Assembly: GCA_030656555.1 (NCBI GenBank)
Contig: JAUSPN010000029.1
Coordinates: 1 to 62,302 of the forward strand
Source of the DNA: Candidatus Desulfaltia sp.
GTDB taxonomy: Bacteria; Desulfobacterota; Desulfobacteria; Desulfobacterales; ETH-SRB1
DNA length: 62,302 nucleotides
Direction of reading: 5' to 3'
Under the pieces are notes generated by a model, which saw only the letters and a list, made by a program, of their open reading frames with translations, did not search any database and was not told the DNA's origin. Position numbers and translations under genes: made by a program. Positions 55,201 to 62,302 of this stretch are shown here, piece by piece. Each line of letters starts with the position of its first letter. The stretch's first letter is position 1.

Positions 55201-55372
55201 ATGTCGATCTCACTGATCTGTCATATGCAACCATGCCTGCATACATGTCCTTTGTCCTTTTTCTTACATATCTGAATTCACCATGTAAGAGAGGAATCGC
55301 GCCCAGGATTGAAGCAGATGCCGCACCCGCGCCCAATAATTTAAGAAAATCTCTCCTCTTCATTTCACCCAT
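52298..55372 (-). CDS. Tat-exported type II DMSO-reductase family Mo subunit (NarG/NXR-like)
   Basis: The 1024-residue product starts with a twin-arginine signal (KRRDFLKLLGAG, residues 5-16). The N-terminal cluster motif is Cys58, Cys62, Cys66 and Cys102 (TCAGNCTQACGW...NPRGC); classic NarG has histidine at the first position. YDWYCDLPP (residues 194-202) holds the Asp that binds Mo in type II enzymes and is followed by TWGTQTEESEEWDW, very close to NarG. Later blocks are FTDMPFLVR and VNHWYNND. The family includes nitrate reductase, nitrite oxidoreductase, (per)chlorate and selenate reductases and hydrocarbon hydroxylases; the neighbours favour a nitrogen-oxide role. AGGAGG precedes the ATG. 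Confidence 0.9.
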   Translation of the reverse strand: MGEMKRRDFLKLLGAGAASASILGAIPLLHGEFRYVRKRTKDMYAGMVAYDRSVRSTCAGNCTQACGWNACVNGNMITGLIQASDYDVYDPVAKNAYNPRGCMRGASYVRYIHGPGRIRHPYKRVGKRGEGKFKRVSWDEAMSGIAKQMGDIIEKDGADSLVFFSPIPAYNYVSAGAGYRLANLLGASGPLSFYDWYCDLPPGDPITWGTQTEESEEWDWTNAEQLILWGSNVAETRIAAAHFVTESKYRGTNLVYIGTDFTATARIADEFISVTPGTDAALANAVISHIIKKELYDKEYVKLFTDMPFLVRMDNGKFLRENDIIQDGSPFKLYIMDENTGNPQIAPGCCGDERESLDLQKFGIEPALEGEWSVELKDGKKVKVKTVFSLLKERMKDKTPEWAEKITGVSAKAMCNLAENIAAKKTTIIGGGGVNHWYNNDVNNRTMILMLALTGNVGKNGTGFHQYTGQYKVWLKGLGKYGRILKTRPENGTLFVWTHYIMNLWKLGKDFNEIVEDVESGFLKELPGGHADGMNAPVSFDLKDHEGYKNYLLLKSLAKGWMPVYPKPPKRPKAMFIWRGNFLNQAKGGSQVKKWFDDPEKLELVTVIDFRMNSTAVFADYVLPTAGWYEKFDVTTTPMHPYLQAQNEVIKPVNDTKTDFTIFKDLARAVNNEAEKRGGLKWFDAKYEKNRDYTKIYREFIDADGNENPYFKSVCREGCLETAEMAVHFTLKHSPVLYPDPDGYMKYKDQMAPELRMIIENMLFKGDTDGYIKGLTDLIKKHPVPFPSAQTMKRPLNPWRENIEQKIPFPAGGKMHYQKKNKNGYEINELFISRYLGVVPNGGKTLTGRQQFYIDHSTFLTLGEEFPMYKEPETDLLPNGKPAPLKLNTPHERWGTHSTFRDMDLLLRLQRYSAFVAVNSADAAKRGIKDGDTVRVYNIYGECKTMAKVAPSVKPGEVWIQNGAEMINFFKGWYNAVTPVRPKPTQSVIYPEEENPPFYHLKYGWNLWGVTGNECDTSVEIEKE

Positions 55373-55473
55373 AATACTTCCTCCTGATTAAATAAGGACT
55401 GTTCGCAACACCGGCTTGTAAAACAGCCCGAAAAGATTGCTATATATAGCCTGGAATTCCATACTCCAGAGTT

Positions 55474-56868
55474 TTAATACGGCGCTGAACTCATAACCGT
55501 GCTTAATTCTTCAATCTTGTTGTTTTTCATCCGGTAGTCATAGATATCTTCCATATCTTTGTAAACCTGGAACATCTGGAAAGTGCCGTGCCAGTGGGCA
55601 TAGTCGGGTGCATTCATGGCGGCGCCCTGACGCGCTCGGCGGCCGGTATGATGCCACAGGTAGTACATGAGTTCCTGAAATCCATCCTTCCATGGATCCT
55701 TTTTCAGCAAGCCTTTGTCTGCCAGCTCTTTCTTCATCTTAATCGCGCCGGCCCATTGCTTGTTGTACAGCTCATTCACATTGTCCAAGGTTATTCTCTG
55801 AACACCTGTATGCGTCTTGCCGTGGCAGTTGGCACAAACCTTCCTCATTTCCTTGTCACCCTTTTCGCCATCGCCACGATCTCCGCTGCGAATGACACTT
55901 TTCTCATGCATCAAGTCCCATTTCAGCCTTTCCTGAACATTATGGGTAGTAGCCAACTCACCAATACCGCTCATGTGACAGGTAGCGCATGTGGGAGCAG
56001 TATAATCACCCGGTTCCCAAGTGTCCGGCGCGCTGTCAAATTTCCACTTGTCGCCGTGGGCCTGGAATTGCTGGCCGTGCTTGCTCTCGAGGTAAATTTC
56101 GATATTTGGATGATCCGGCCCAAGGTGGCAGGAGGCACAGGCCTCTGGTTTTCTGGCCTCGGCAATGGAAAAGGTATGCCGGGTATGGCATACCGTGCAG
56201 GTGCCAATGGAACCGTCCGGATACCGTGTTCCTACACCGCCCGGCCATGTTTCATTTATAGGCTTATTGTCAGGTCCCAATTCCACCTGAGTGCCGTGGC
56301 ACATCTGGCAGCCGGAGGCACGGGCGGCCCGGTTGTAAGGCGGTTGTCCCTTAGGAGTTAATCCTGTAGAAAGGTCAAGTTTGGCATTGTCCATAAATCC
56401 GCAGCCTTCATGCAAATATACCAATTTCAGTAAACCTTCCCTTTTCGGGTCACAAACTGCCGAACTGGACAGGGCTGCGTGTCCGCTCTTGAGAAACTGC
56501 TCCACTTCCTGGGGATGACACCTGGAGCAGGTTTTTGAGGATACCATTGGAGAGATATAAGTGCTTGTTCCTTTCAGGCCTTCACACTGAGCCGCCATGG
56601 GTGAACTTTTCTCTACAACATGGCAGTCGTAACAGGAAACACCAGCATGACTCATCTTGCTGGTCTTCCATGCCTCAACTTTACCGGGAATCTTTTTGGC
56701 ATGACATTCGATACAGCTTAATGCCTCCTTTGTGAACCCTCTTTTTATAATGAGTTCCTTTTTGTTCGCCAGATTGGGATATTCCGTTTGCGCCGAGGTG
56801 ATAACAGGAATCCCAACCATGAGCAAGCCGAAGCAGACTATTAATATTTTTCCGGTTGAATACTTCAT
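55474..56868 (-). CDS. Octahaem cytochrome c of the hydroxylamine oxidoreductase (HAO) family
   Basis: The 464-residue product has a signal peptide (to about residue 26) and eight CxxCH haem sites: CIECH, CYDCH, CSRCH, CQMCH, CTVCH, CASCH, CATCH and CANCH. The C-terminal block [24 protein letters not shown] is the family signature of HAO-like cytochromes. True HAO oxidises hydroxylamine with a tyrosine-crosslinked haem; the epsilonproteobacterial type paired with an NapC/NrfH protein reduces nitrite or hydroxylamine to ammonium. The gene pairing here (tetrahaem gene immediately upstream) favours the reducing direction. AGGGAGGAAAAT precedes the ATG. Confidence 0.92.
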   Translation of the reverse strand: MKYSTGKILIVCFGLLMVGIPVITSAQTEYPNLANKKELIIKRGFTKEALSCIECHAKKIPGKVEAWKTSKMSHAGVSCYDCHVVEKSSPMAAQCEGLKGTSTYISPMVSSKTCSRCHPQEVEQFLKSGHAALSSSAVCDPKREGLLKLVYLHEGCGFMDNAKLDLSTGLTPKGQPPYNRAARASGCQMCHGTQVELGPDNKPINETWPGGVGTRYPDGSIGTCTVCHTRHTFSIAEARKPEACASCHLGPDHPNIEIYLESKHGQQFQAHGDKWKFDSAPDTWEPGDYTAPTCATCHMSGIGELATTHNVQERLKWDLMHEKSVIRSGDRGDGEKGDKEMRKVCANCHGKTHTGVQRITLDNVNELYNKQWAGAIKMKKELADKGLLKKDPWKDGFQELMYYLWHHTGRRARQGAAMNAPDYAHWHGTFQMFQVYKDMEDIYDYRMKNNKIEELSTVMSSAPY

Positions 56869-56917
56869 ATTTTCCTCCCTACAGTAAAAAAGGTTTATTT
56901 CTGATGCGCTAAAGAAA

Positions 56918-57484
56918 TTAAGTTGCTTTCTTAAAATATTTATCGGATGCTTCTATCATATTCTTGTGGCCGACATGAGGATGACATTCAACGCATTTCT
57001 TATTTGTATCTCCCCGCAAGTAAGCACGATGAGCAATGAATCCGCCTGGTTTCATTCCGGGCGGTGTTAAAACATGGTGGCAATGCCGGCAGGCGCTGTC
57101 AAATGTGAATTTCAGCCGATTTTTTTCAGTAGCATCAGCCCAGTTGTAAGTTTGTGGATTAATATACAGATTGTGTACTAAATCGCTTATACCAGTAGTG
57201 GCTTTAACAGTGAAAAACTCGAAAAAATTACCATGAGGCAAATGACAATCGACACATTGAGCCGCAAACCCTTGAGGATTCTGACCGCCGTGTACCTCTG
57301 CCTGCCATGCAGTCCTGAATGGTGTCATGATATGACAGGAGACACAAAATGTATCGGTATTAGTAGTTTCAATCATAAAACCGGATGCCAGCACCATCAT
57401 TATAGTCAAAACAATGCCGATACCTGCTCCGAACCACCAGCCCTTTTTGCCGCTTATTTTCTTTAGATTAAACATTGAGACCAT
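56918..57484 (-). CDS. NapC/NrfH-type tetrahaem quinol dehydrogenase
   Basis: The 188-residue product has one N-terminal membrane anchor ([22 protein letters not shown], residues 16-37) and four CxxCH sites: CVSCH, CVDCH, CRHCH and CVECH. Such proteins take electrons from menaquinol and pass them to periplasmic multihaem enzymes. It is the first gene of the operon, 49 bases before the octahaem gene, and should feed that cytochrome. AAGGAGC lies 8 bases before the ATG. Confidence 0.93.
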   Translation of the reverse strand: MVSMFNLKKISGKKGWWFGAGIGIVLTIMMVLASGFMIETTNTDTFCVSCHIMTPFRTAWQAEVHGGQNPQGFAAQCVDCHLPHGNFFEFFTVKATTGISDLVHNLYINPQTYNWADATEKNRLKFTFDSACRHCHHVLTPPGMKPGGFIAHRAYLRGDTNKKCVECHPHVGHKNMIEASDKYFKKAT

Positions 57485-57560
57485 TTATTTAGCTCCTTTT
57501 TTGATATAAAAAAGCTCTGGTTTATGAAACAGCAAATTGGTTATTTCATAGCAGAATATC

Positions 57561-57600
57561 ATGTAAAAAGGCAGTAAATTGCTGTAAAGAAATTGTAAAA
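57561..57600. promoter_or_regulatory. Candidate OmpR-type regulator site: four GTAAA direct repeats
   Basis: In the 232-bp spacer between the divergent respiratory operon and the two-component genes, GTAAA occurs at 57563, 57574, 57584 and 57595, spacings of 11, 10 and 11 bp, so all copies lie on one DNA face; a fifth copy is at 57658, 63 bp (six turns) further. Phased direct repeats are the usual binding form of OmpR-family regulators such as the one encoded at 59372. No clear -35/-10 pair was fixed for either gene. Confidence 0.45.
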
Positions 57601-57716
57601 ATATATGATATCTTGATAAGAAGGAAGAAGTTTGATAGTCAAATAATTAGGAAATTGTAAATTGGATAGATGCAGGATTTAATTTTGCAAAAAACTTGTT
57701 TAGGGAATAAAGACTT

Positions 57717-59369
57717 ATGCTTTCCTATATTAGGCGGAGAATTTCATTAAAGTATTTTATTATTACGTCGGCGACTATTGTATTTGTTTTCGCGGTTCTC
57801 TTTTTCTGGCTATCCCGTCAGCAAAAACAGTTTATTCTGGAACAGGTTAAGAAACAGGCCATCATTCTCCACAAACAGATTGTTCTGACCAGAGCATGGG
57901 TTTCAGACCACAACTATATCTTGGTTGAGAAGAAAAAAGGGGAGCATTTTGAATCATTTCTCAGAAATCCCGAAATAAAAGATGTTAACGGTAGAGTCTA
58001 TACAAAGATCACGCCGGCAATATTAACCAGACAGCTTTCAGGCTATGCAATGGAAAGCAATTTATATTTTTTTAATCTGACAAATATTAACTGCCTAAAC
58101 CCGAAAAACAAGCCTGATGATTTTGAAACCGACGCTATACGCATGTTTATATCAAGGGGAGAAAAAGGAGCAAGCCGTATCGAAATTCATGATGGAGCAC
58201 ACGTATTCAGGTATGCGGCCCCCCTTATCCTCAGAGAAAGCTGCCTTTCCTGCCACACCGAAAAACATTACAGGGCAGGAGGTGTCGGAGGCTGCATAAG
58301 TGTTTTCATTCCTTTTGAAGAGGCGCAGAACGCAATCCGCAGGAACAATTTATTTCTCTTTTTCAGCATGATTGGTCTTACAGGTTCAGTCGTTATGATC
58401 CTGTTTTTTTTCACAAGGAAACTCATATTTAAGCCGATTAAAGAGATCAGAATGTTTACCAGGCGGATGAGGACTGAAGAATTAGGAGATGAAGAAATCG
58501 AGATAAAAGGGGATGAACTGAAAGAATTCGCCGGTCTTTGTTATATGATGGATAAAAAGCTTAAAAGCCAGCACGATGAACTGGAGAAAAGAATTAAAGA
58601 AGCCACTAAAGATCTTTATAATACCAATTTGAAGCTTAAACAGGCCAATAAGGAACTGACGACACTCAACACCACTAAAACTGAATTTTTTTCAGACATT
58701 TCCCATGAACTAAGAACCCCTGTCACTTCCATAAAAGGGGCTGCTGATATCCTTTCAAGAAAGGGTTCCTGCAGCGATCCTACCTATGTTGATATTATAA
58801 AAAAGAATGTCGATCATCTTACACGAACAATTGTCGATTTTCTCGATTATTCAAAGATAGAGGCAGGCCGTCTCGACCTTGACATTAATGAAGCGTCACT
58901 TAAAAAGATTGCTGAAGATGTTATAGAATCTCAAAAAGCCATTGCATTGAAAAAGGAGCTAAGAATAGAGCTTGATGCGCCGGAAGATTTTATGCTGCCC
59001 CTTGACACATACAGAATTTATCAGGTTATATCGAATCTTATGTCCAATGCCATCAAGTTTTCTCCGGATAGTGGCATAGTATATATTCGTGTTTCCCGGA
59101 TGAAAAATGATATCGAATTTTCCATAAAAGATGAGGGGCCTGGAATTGAGGCTGAATATCACGAGTCTATCTTCAAGAAATTCTACCAGGTTCCGCAGAG
59201 AAATGGCACAGTGAACATCCAAAAAGGTTCATCCGGTATTGGGCTGGCTATTTGTAAAGGGCTTGTGGAAGCACATGGCGGAAAGATTCGTGTGGAAAGC
59301 AAAACAGGGAGTGGAAGCAAGTTTATTTTTACGCTGCCGCTGTATCATTTTCAATGCGAAACGGAGTGA
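57717..59369 (+). CDS. Histidine kinase with haem-c (Tll0287/DUF3365-like) sensor domain
   Basis: The 550-residue product has a first membrane segment (about residues 11-33), a periplasmic sensor domain of about 180 residues with CLSCH at residues 176-180, a second segment (about 216-236), a HAMP-like linker and coiled coil, the phosphoacceptor His330 (SDISHELRTP) and an ATPase domain with NLMSNAIKFS, DEGPGI and GSSGIGLAICKG. A CxxCH in such DUF3365-like domains binds covalent haem, suited to sensing redox state or a gas such as NO. It lies divergently next to the multihaem/Mo operon and is followed by its response regulator. Confidence 0.9.
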   Translation: MLSYIRRRISLKYFIITSATIVFVFAVLFFWLSRQQKQFILEQVKKQAIILHKQIVLTRAWVSDHNYILVEKKKGEHFESFLRNPEIKDVNGRVYTKITPAILTRQLSGYAMESNLYFFNLTNINCLNPKNKPDDFETDAIRMFISRGEKGASRIEIHDGAHVFRYAAPLILRESCLSCHTEKHYRAGGVGGCISVFIPFEEAQNAIRRNNLFLFFSMIGLTGSVVMILFFFTRKLIFKPIKEIRMFTRRMRTEELGDEEIEIKGDELKEFAGLCYMMDKKLKSQHDELEKRIKEATKDLYNTNLKLKQANKELTTLNTTKTEFFSDISHELRTPVTSIKGAADILSRKGSCSDPTYVDIIKKNVDHLTRTIVDFLDYSKIEAGRLDLDINEASLKKIAEDVIESQKAIALKKELRIELDAPEDFMLPLDTYRIYQVISNLMSNAIKFSPDSGIVYIRVSRMKNDIEFSIKDEGPGIEAEYHESIFKKFYQVPQRNGTVNIQKGSSGIGLAICKGLVEAHGGKIRVESKTGSGSKFIFTLPLYHFQCETE

Positions 59370-59371
59370 AC

Positions 59372-60070
59372 ATGGGACAAAATAAAATACTTGTTGTTGA
59401 CGATGACCATGATATCCTTACCATTTTAAAGGACAACCTGGAACTGGATGGATATAAGGCGTTCACAGCAACACTCGGCAAGAATGCCATCTCTATTTTT
59501 GAAAAAGAATCTATCGATCTGATTGTGCTGGATCTCATGCTGCCGGATATAAATGGTGTCCAGGTCTGCCGCGCTGTCAGAGCTAAATCTCATGTGCCCA
59601 TCATTATGCTTACCGCAAAGGACGGCGTGTCTGACAAGGTGCTTGGCCTGGAAAGCGGAGCTGATGATTATCTCGTCAAACCCTTTGATTACCTGGAACT
59701 GGCTGCACGTATCAAAGCCCAACTAAGGAGGAGCGGCTCTTATTTATCTGGAGATGAGATTTTTAAGGTCGGCGACTTGCGGCTTAACCCCGAACAACGT
59801 GAAGTGGAAGCTAACGAAGAAAAAGTCATTTTAACCAAAAAGGAGTTCGATATCCTTTTCCTGCTCTTTAAGCACGCCGGAAAAGTGATAGATAGAGATA
59901 CTATTAAACAAGAGATCTGGCCGGGTGAGAAACTGTATAAATGGAGCAGAACTCTTGATGTCCATATCCAGCATCTAAGAGCCAAGCTGGAAAAAAACCC
60001 TGAGCAGCCCCAATATATTCTTACCGTTCCGGGTGTTGGTTATATGCTGAGCAACCCGGATTCCGCCTGA
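59372..60070 (+). CDS. OmpR-family response regulator
   Basis: The 232-residue product has a receiver domain with the acidic pair near residues 10-12 (VDDDHD), phosphoacceptor Asp54 (VLDLMLPD), Thr (MLTAKD) and Lys (LVKPFDY), then a winged-helix DNA-binding domain (LTKKEFDILFLLFKHAGKVIDRD...RTLDVHIQHLRAKLE...VPGVGYML). The ATG at 59372 is preferred: GGAG lies 6-9 bases before it, and an ATG at 59354 lies inside the kinase gene. It most likely acts at the GTAAA repeats upstream of its own operon. Confidence 0.93.
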   Translation: MGQNKILVVDDDHDILTILKDNLELDGYKAFTATLGKNAISIFEKESIDLIVLDLMLPDINGVQVCRAVRAKSHVPIIMLTAKDGVSDKVLGLESGADDYLVKPFDYLELAARIKAQLRRSGSYLSGDEIFKVGDLRLNPEQREVEANEEKVILTKKEFDILFLLFKHAGKVIDRDTIKQEIWPGEKLYKWSRTLDVHIQHLRAKLEKNPEQPQYILTVPGVGYMLSNPDSA

Positions 60071-60103
60071 GCCTGCTATATACAGCTTTCTCATGGGCCT
60101 GCC

Positions 60104-60134
60104 TTTCGATAGCGATTTCGATAGCGATTTCGAT
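60104..60134. repeat. 12-bp tandem repeat (TTTCGATAGCGA)
   Basis: TTTCGATAGCGA occurs twice, followed by TTTCGAT, in the spacer after the response regulator gene. Six-base words TTTCGA and TAGCGA alternate, giving a codon-like periodicity, but no frame uses it. Confidence 0.7.
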
Positions 60135-60196
60135 TTGGACAAATGAAGTTTCACACGAGGAACTTGTGACCATGTTACGTGTTAAAGGAGGCATAT

Positions 60197-60799
60197 ATGT
60201 ATTGCAGGCGCATTAGGTTCACCCCGATTTTCTTTTTTATCCTGATCCTGTGCAGCCCGGTTGCAACCTACGGCGGTACGCCAATGGAGGGCGTGAGGGA
60301 TACAACCAACAAGATCATCGCCATTGTCAGCGATCCTGCCCTGAAGACTCCTGATAAGAAAAAGGAAAAGGCCGGATTGATCAGGGCTGCTGTTGATGAG
60401 CGGTTTAATTGGGAAGAGATGTCAAAAAGGGCATTGGCCAGGCACTGGTCGGCAAGAACGGGGGAGGAAAAAAAGGAATTTATCGCCCTGTTCGGAAAAT
60501 TGCTTGAACGCACGTATTTGGATAAAGTGGAAGACTATTCCGGTGAGAAGGTCCTTTATGTTGATGAGGTTGTGGATGGAAAATATGCAACGGTTTCCGT
60601 CAAGATTGTGACAAAGAAAGATACGGAAATCTCAGTCCTGTACAGGGTCAAAAAGGATGGAGATAACTGGCTGGTTTATGACATCTCCATTGAAGGGGTG
60701 AGCCTCATCAATAATTACCGAAAACAGTTCAACAGCATTATCGTCCAAAACTCTTACAAAGAGCTTGTGGATAAACTCAGAGAGAAGGTGGAGAAATGA
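60197..60799 (+). CDS. mlaC: MlaC family phospholipid-binding periplasmic protein
   Basis: MlaC shuttles phospholipid between the outer-membrane MlaA complex and the inner-membrane MlaFEDB transporter. The 200-residue product has a signal peptide (to about residue 24), the VDERFNWEEMSKRALARHW block near residues 66-84 and the VYDISIEGVSLINNYRKQF signature near residues 157-175. AAAGGAGG 7 bases before the ATG at 60197 decides the start. It overlaps the mlaA start by 4 bases; the transporter genes are not seen. Confidence 0.92.
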   Translation: MYCRRIRFTPIFFFILILCSPVATYGGTPMEGVRDTTNKIIAIVSDPALKTPDKKKEKAGLIRAAVDERFNWEEMSKRALARHWSARTGEEKKEFIALFGKLLERTYLDKVEDYSGEKVLYVDEVVDGKYATVSVKIVTKKDTEISVLYRVKKDGDNWLVYDISIEGVSLINNYRKQFNSIIVQNSYKELVDKLREKVEK

Positions 60800-61524
60800 G
60801 GGCTTTGTTGCATTTTTCGGGAGATGCTGTTGAGAAGAGAAATACAGCGCTGAGGGAAGGCCGCAGCCTTTTGGCTCCCCTCTTTGGTGTGCCGGCTCTT
60901 TTTTTCTCCTGCATCCTGTTTTTGTTATTCTGCAGATCTCTTGCCTGGGGCATTTCAGAAATTCCTACCTCTTCTCAGGGTGAAAACCCTTTCTATACAG
61001 AGACGGAGGCCCACGAGATTACCGGTTCGCATTCCCCGGGGGATAGCTTTTCGGCGGGAGTTCGTTTAGACGGCGAGCAGGGTTTGAAAGTGGCCGGCCT
61101 CCAGGATTCCCAAAAAGAACCGCCGCCGGAGGCAGGGCCGAAAAAGCAGGTGCAGGAGGAGGATAACTGGATGGAGGAAGGAGAATCTCAATCGCCTCTT
61201 CCTGACCCGCTGGAACCTGTGAACCGTGCCTTTTTCCATTTTAACGACAAACTCTATTTCTGGTTCCTTAAGCCGATTGGCCAGGGATATGAAATAGCGC
61301 TGCCCCTTCTTGCAAGGGTATCCATCCGCAACTTTTTTTCCAACCTGATGATGCCTGTCCGGGCAGTCAGTTGCCTCCTGCAGGGTAAATTCAAAGGGTT
61401 TGGCATTGAGTTGACCCGCTTTATGGTCAATACCTCCGCCGGTTTCTTAGGTTTTCAGGATGGGGACGGACAAAGGGGGACGGGGTTGAATTTAGGCGTT
61501 TCTTTTTTCATTTGCTTGTGGTAA
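60796..61524 (+). pseudogene. mlaA: MlaA (VacJ) lipoprotein gene, 3' truncated by mobile DNA
   Basis: The frame encodes an extended N-terminus with a hydrophobic segment (about residues 30-52) and an acidic, Pro-rich linker, then the MlaA domain: DPLEPVNRAFFHFND near residue 137, LPLLARVSIRNFFSNL near 170, LLQGKFKGFGIELTRFMVNTSAGFLGFQD. The family then continues for some 90 residues with an EDFGQTLG segment; here it stops after about 20 residues of foreign sequence (from 61470 on, GACAAAGGGGGACGGGGTTG), just before a transposase gene. The remainder of the gene is not found in the window, so function is probably lost unless a second copy exists. Confidence 0.8.
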
Positions 61525-61533
61525 TGAAGTCAC

Positions 61534-62160
61534 ATGCCACGTCAAGCCAGAATAGATGCGCCGGGTACCCTGCATCATATTATATGCAGGGGTATCGAGC
61601 GACGAAACATTTTTAAAGACAATACCGATCGAAACCGGTTTTTGGAAAGACTCGGTTCTGTTTTGCAAAAGACCTCCACACCCTGCTACGGCTGGGCGTT
61701 GATCCCGAATCATTTCCATCTTCTTTTAAAAACCGGCAAAGAACCGATTGCTCAAATTATGCGACGACTTCTGACCGGCTATGCGGTTACTTTTAACCGG
61801 CGGCATCGCCGTTACGGCCGTTTATTTCAAAATCGCTACAAATCGATTTTGTGCCAGGAAAACACTTACCTTCTGGAACTGGTGCGCTATATCCATTTAA
61901 ATCCGATTCGGGCCGGGATTATAAAAGATTTAAAGTCGCTTGACAGTTATGCCTACACCGGTCACAGCATTATTATGGGAAAACGCAAAAATCCTTGGCA
62001 AGATATTGATTCAGTGTTGCAACTCTTTGGTAAAAGCCAATATGCGGCACGAAAAAAGTACCGGGACTTTGTGGAGAAGGGCATCGGCCAGGGACGAAAT
62101 CCGGAGATAACCGGAGGAGGACTATTAAGGAGTATCGGTGGTTGGGGTGTATTAAAATAA
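61534..62160 (+). CDS. REP-associated tyrosine transposase (RAYT), short form
   Basis: The 208-residue product has the Y1 transposase N-terminus MPRQARIDAPGTLHHIICRG, the metal-binding NHFHLLLKT motif near residue 63, the YGRLFQNRYKSILCQ block and YLLELVRYIHLNPIRAG. Family members of this subgroup usually continue for 60-100 residues after GGGLLRS.GGW; here a stop follows seven residues later, so the C-terminus appears cut. It lies between the truncated mlaA and the start of an ISL3-type transposase gene. GGACGGGGTTGAATTTA at 61477-61493 may be its REP-like end. Confidence 0.88.
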   Translation: MPRQARIDAPGTLHHIICRGIERRNIFKDNTDRNRFLERLGSVLQKTSTPCYGWALIPNHFHLLLKTGKEPIAQIMRRLLTGYAVTFNRRHRRYGRLFQNRYKSILCQENTYLLELVRYIHLNPIRAGIIKDLKSLDSYAYTGHSIIMGKRKNPWQDIDSVLQLFGKSQYAARKKYRDFVEKGIGQGRNPEITGGGLLRSIGGWGVLK

Positions 62161-62231
62161 AATGGTTCCTCGCTGTTTCGTGTGGGTAACCTTGTTGAAT
62201 TGCTATCTGGATCGTGTTAGGTTAAGTCATT

Positions 62232-62302
62232 ATGAAAGATACCGAACTTTTACAAATTGCGTTAATGTTGACACCCCCGTGGCAGGTTGTGGGGTGCGGA
62301 AT
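62232..62302 (+). CDS. ISL3-type transposase, 5' fragment
   Basis: The frame starts MKDTELLQIALMLTPPWQVV and runs off the right edge. The pattern (MxDTELxxxxLxLxxPWxV) is that of ISL3-family transposase N-termini. It suggests that a second mobile element follows the RAYT gene. The call rests on about 23 residues only. Confidence 0.6.
   Translation, partial: MKDTELLQIALMLTPPWQVVGCG

Noticed and set aside
52298-55372. Identification as ethylbenzene dehydrogenase or alkane hydroxylase
   Set aside because: Same type II family, but no haem-b gamma subunit gene is present and the YDWYCDLPP...TWGTQTEES block is closer to NarG/NXR; the neighbours are nitrogen-oxide type cytochromes. Not excluded formally.

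Overview
The window looks like chromosome from a strictly anaerobic, Gram-negative Desulfobacterota bacterium, probably a sulfate reducer of the Desulfobacterales type. The evidence is a near-complete acetyl-CoA (Wood-Ljungdahl) operon with a bacterial-type acetyl-CoA synthase, an N-type ATPase operon, outer-membrane lipid transport genes (mlaC/mlaA), multihaem cytochromes, moderate GC and many ATG/GTG/TTG starts. The name is inferred from gene content; no rRNA or tRNA gene was seen.

Layout. 1-2010: small co-directional unrelated genes (SEC-C protein, Cys-rich membrane protein, YajD, methyltransferase) separated by attC-like hairpins, resembling integron cassettes. 2009-8008: housekeeping genes (cold-shock protein, recJ, DUF4911, miaB, bifunctional nuclease, PHP). 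8173-16357: fhs-folD-acsD-acsB-acsC-acsE, converting formate and methyl-THF to acetyl-CoA or the reverse; the CODH subunit is not here. 16364-28739: pilD, lon-tsaB, psd-pssA, leuB-asd, greA, rpoZ, ttcA, folE2, dacB, dtd. 28921-34116: lipoprotein, btuF-btuC-btuD, cobU, cobS, cbiR, a corrinoid uptake and remodelling cluster that fits the cobamide need of the Acs methyl transfer. 34258-35720: a shortened C_GCAxxG protein, a BFD-like [2Fe-2S] protein and a tandem Usp. 35906-42605: N-ATPase operon atpDCQRBEFAG. 42611-44677 (minus): pgk, dodecin and a second cold-shock gene. 44796-49160: integron integrase, a GC-rich attC-like hairpin, a metallo-beta-lactamase-fold fusion gene whose end is replaced by a REP-associated transposase (RAYT) unit with perfect 26-bp inverted ends.

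49860-60070 is the most coherent accessory system. A seven-gene minus-strand operon encodes an NrfH/NapC-type tetrahaem quinol dehydrogenase, an octahaem HAO-family cytochrome, a Tat-exported NarG-like molybdenum subunit, its four-cluster Fe-S subunit, two small membrane proteins and a TorD-like chaperone. It is divergent from a histidine kinase with a CxxCH (covalent haem) sensor domain and its OmpR-type regulator. The divergent spacer carries four GTAAA direct repeats spaced 10-11 bp, a plausible site for that regulator. The simplest hypothesis is haem-sensed control of periplasmic nitrogen-oxide (nitrate/nitrite/hydroxylamine) respiration. 60197-62302: mlaC, a truncated mlaA, a second RAYT and the start of an ISL3-type transposase.

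Across the window many spacers are filled with short-word repeats (GGTTCACGGTTCAGAGG, GTCGAGTAGT, TGACAAATGACCAG types) that form inverted arms and begin at or next to stop codons; one makes a perfect 15-bp stem across the atpB stop codon, just before the c-subunit gene.
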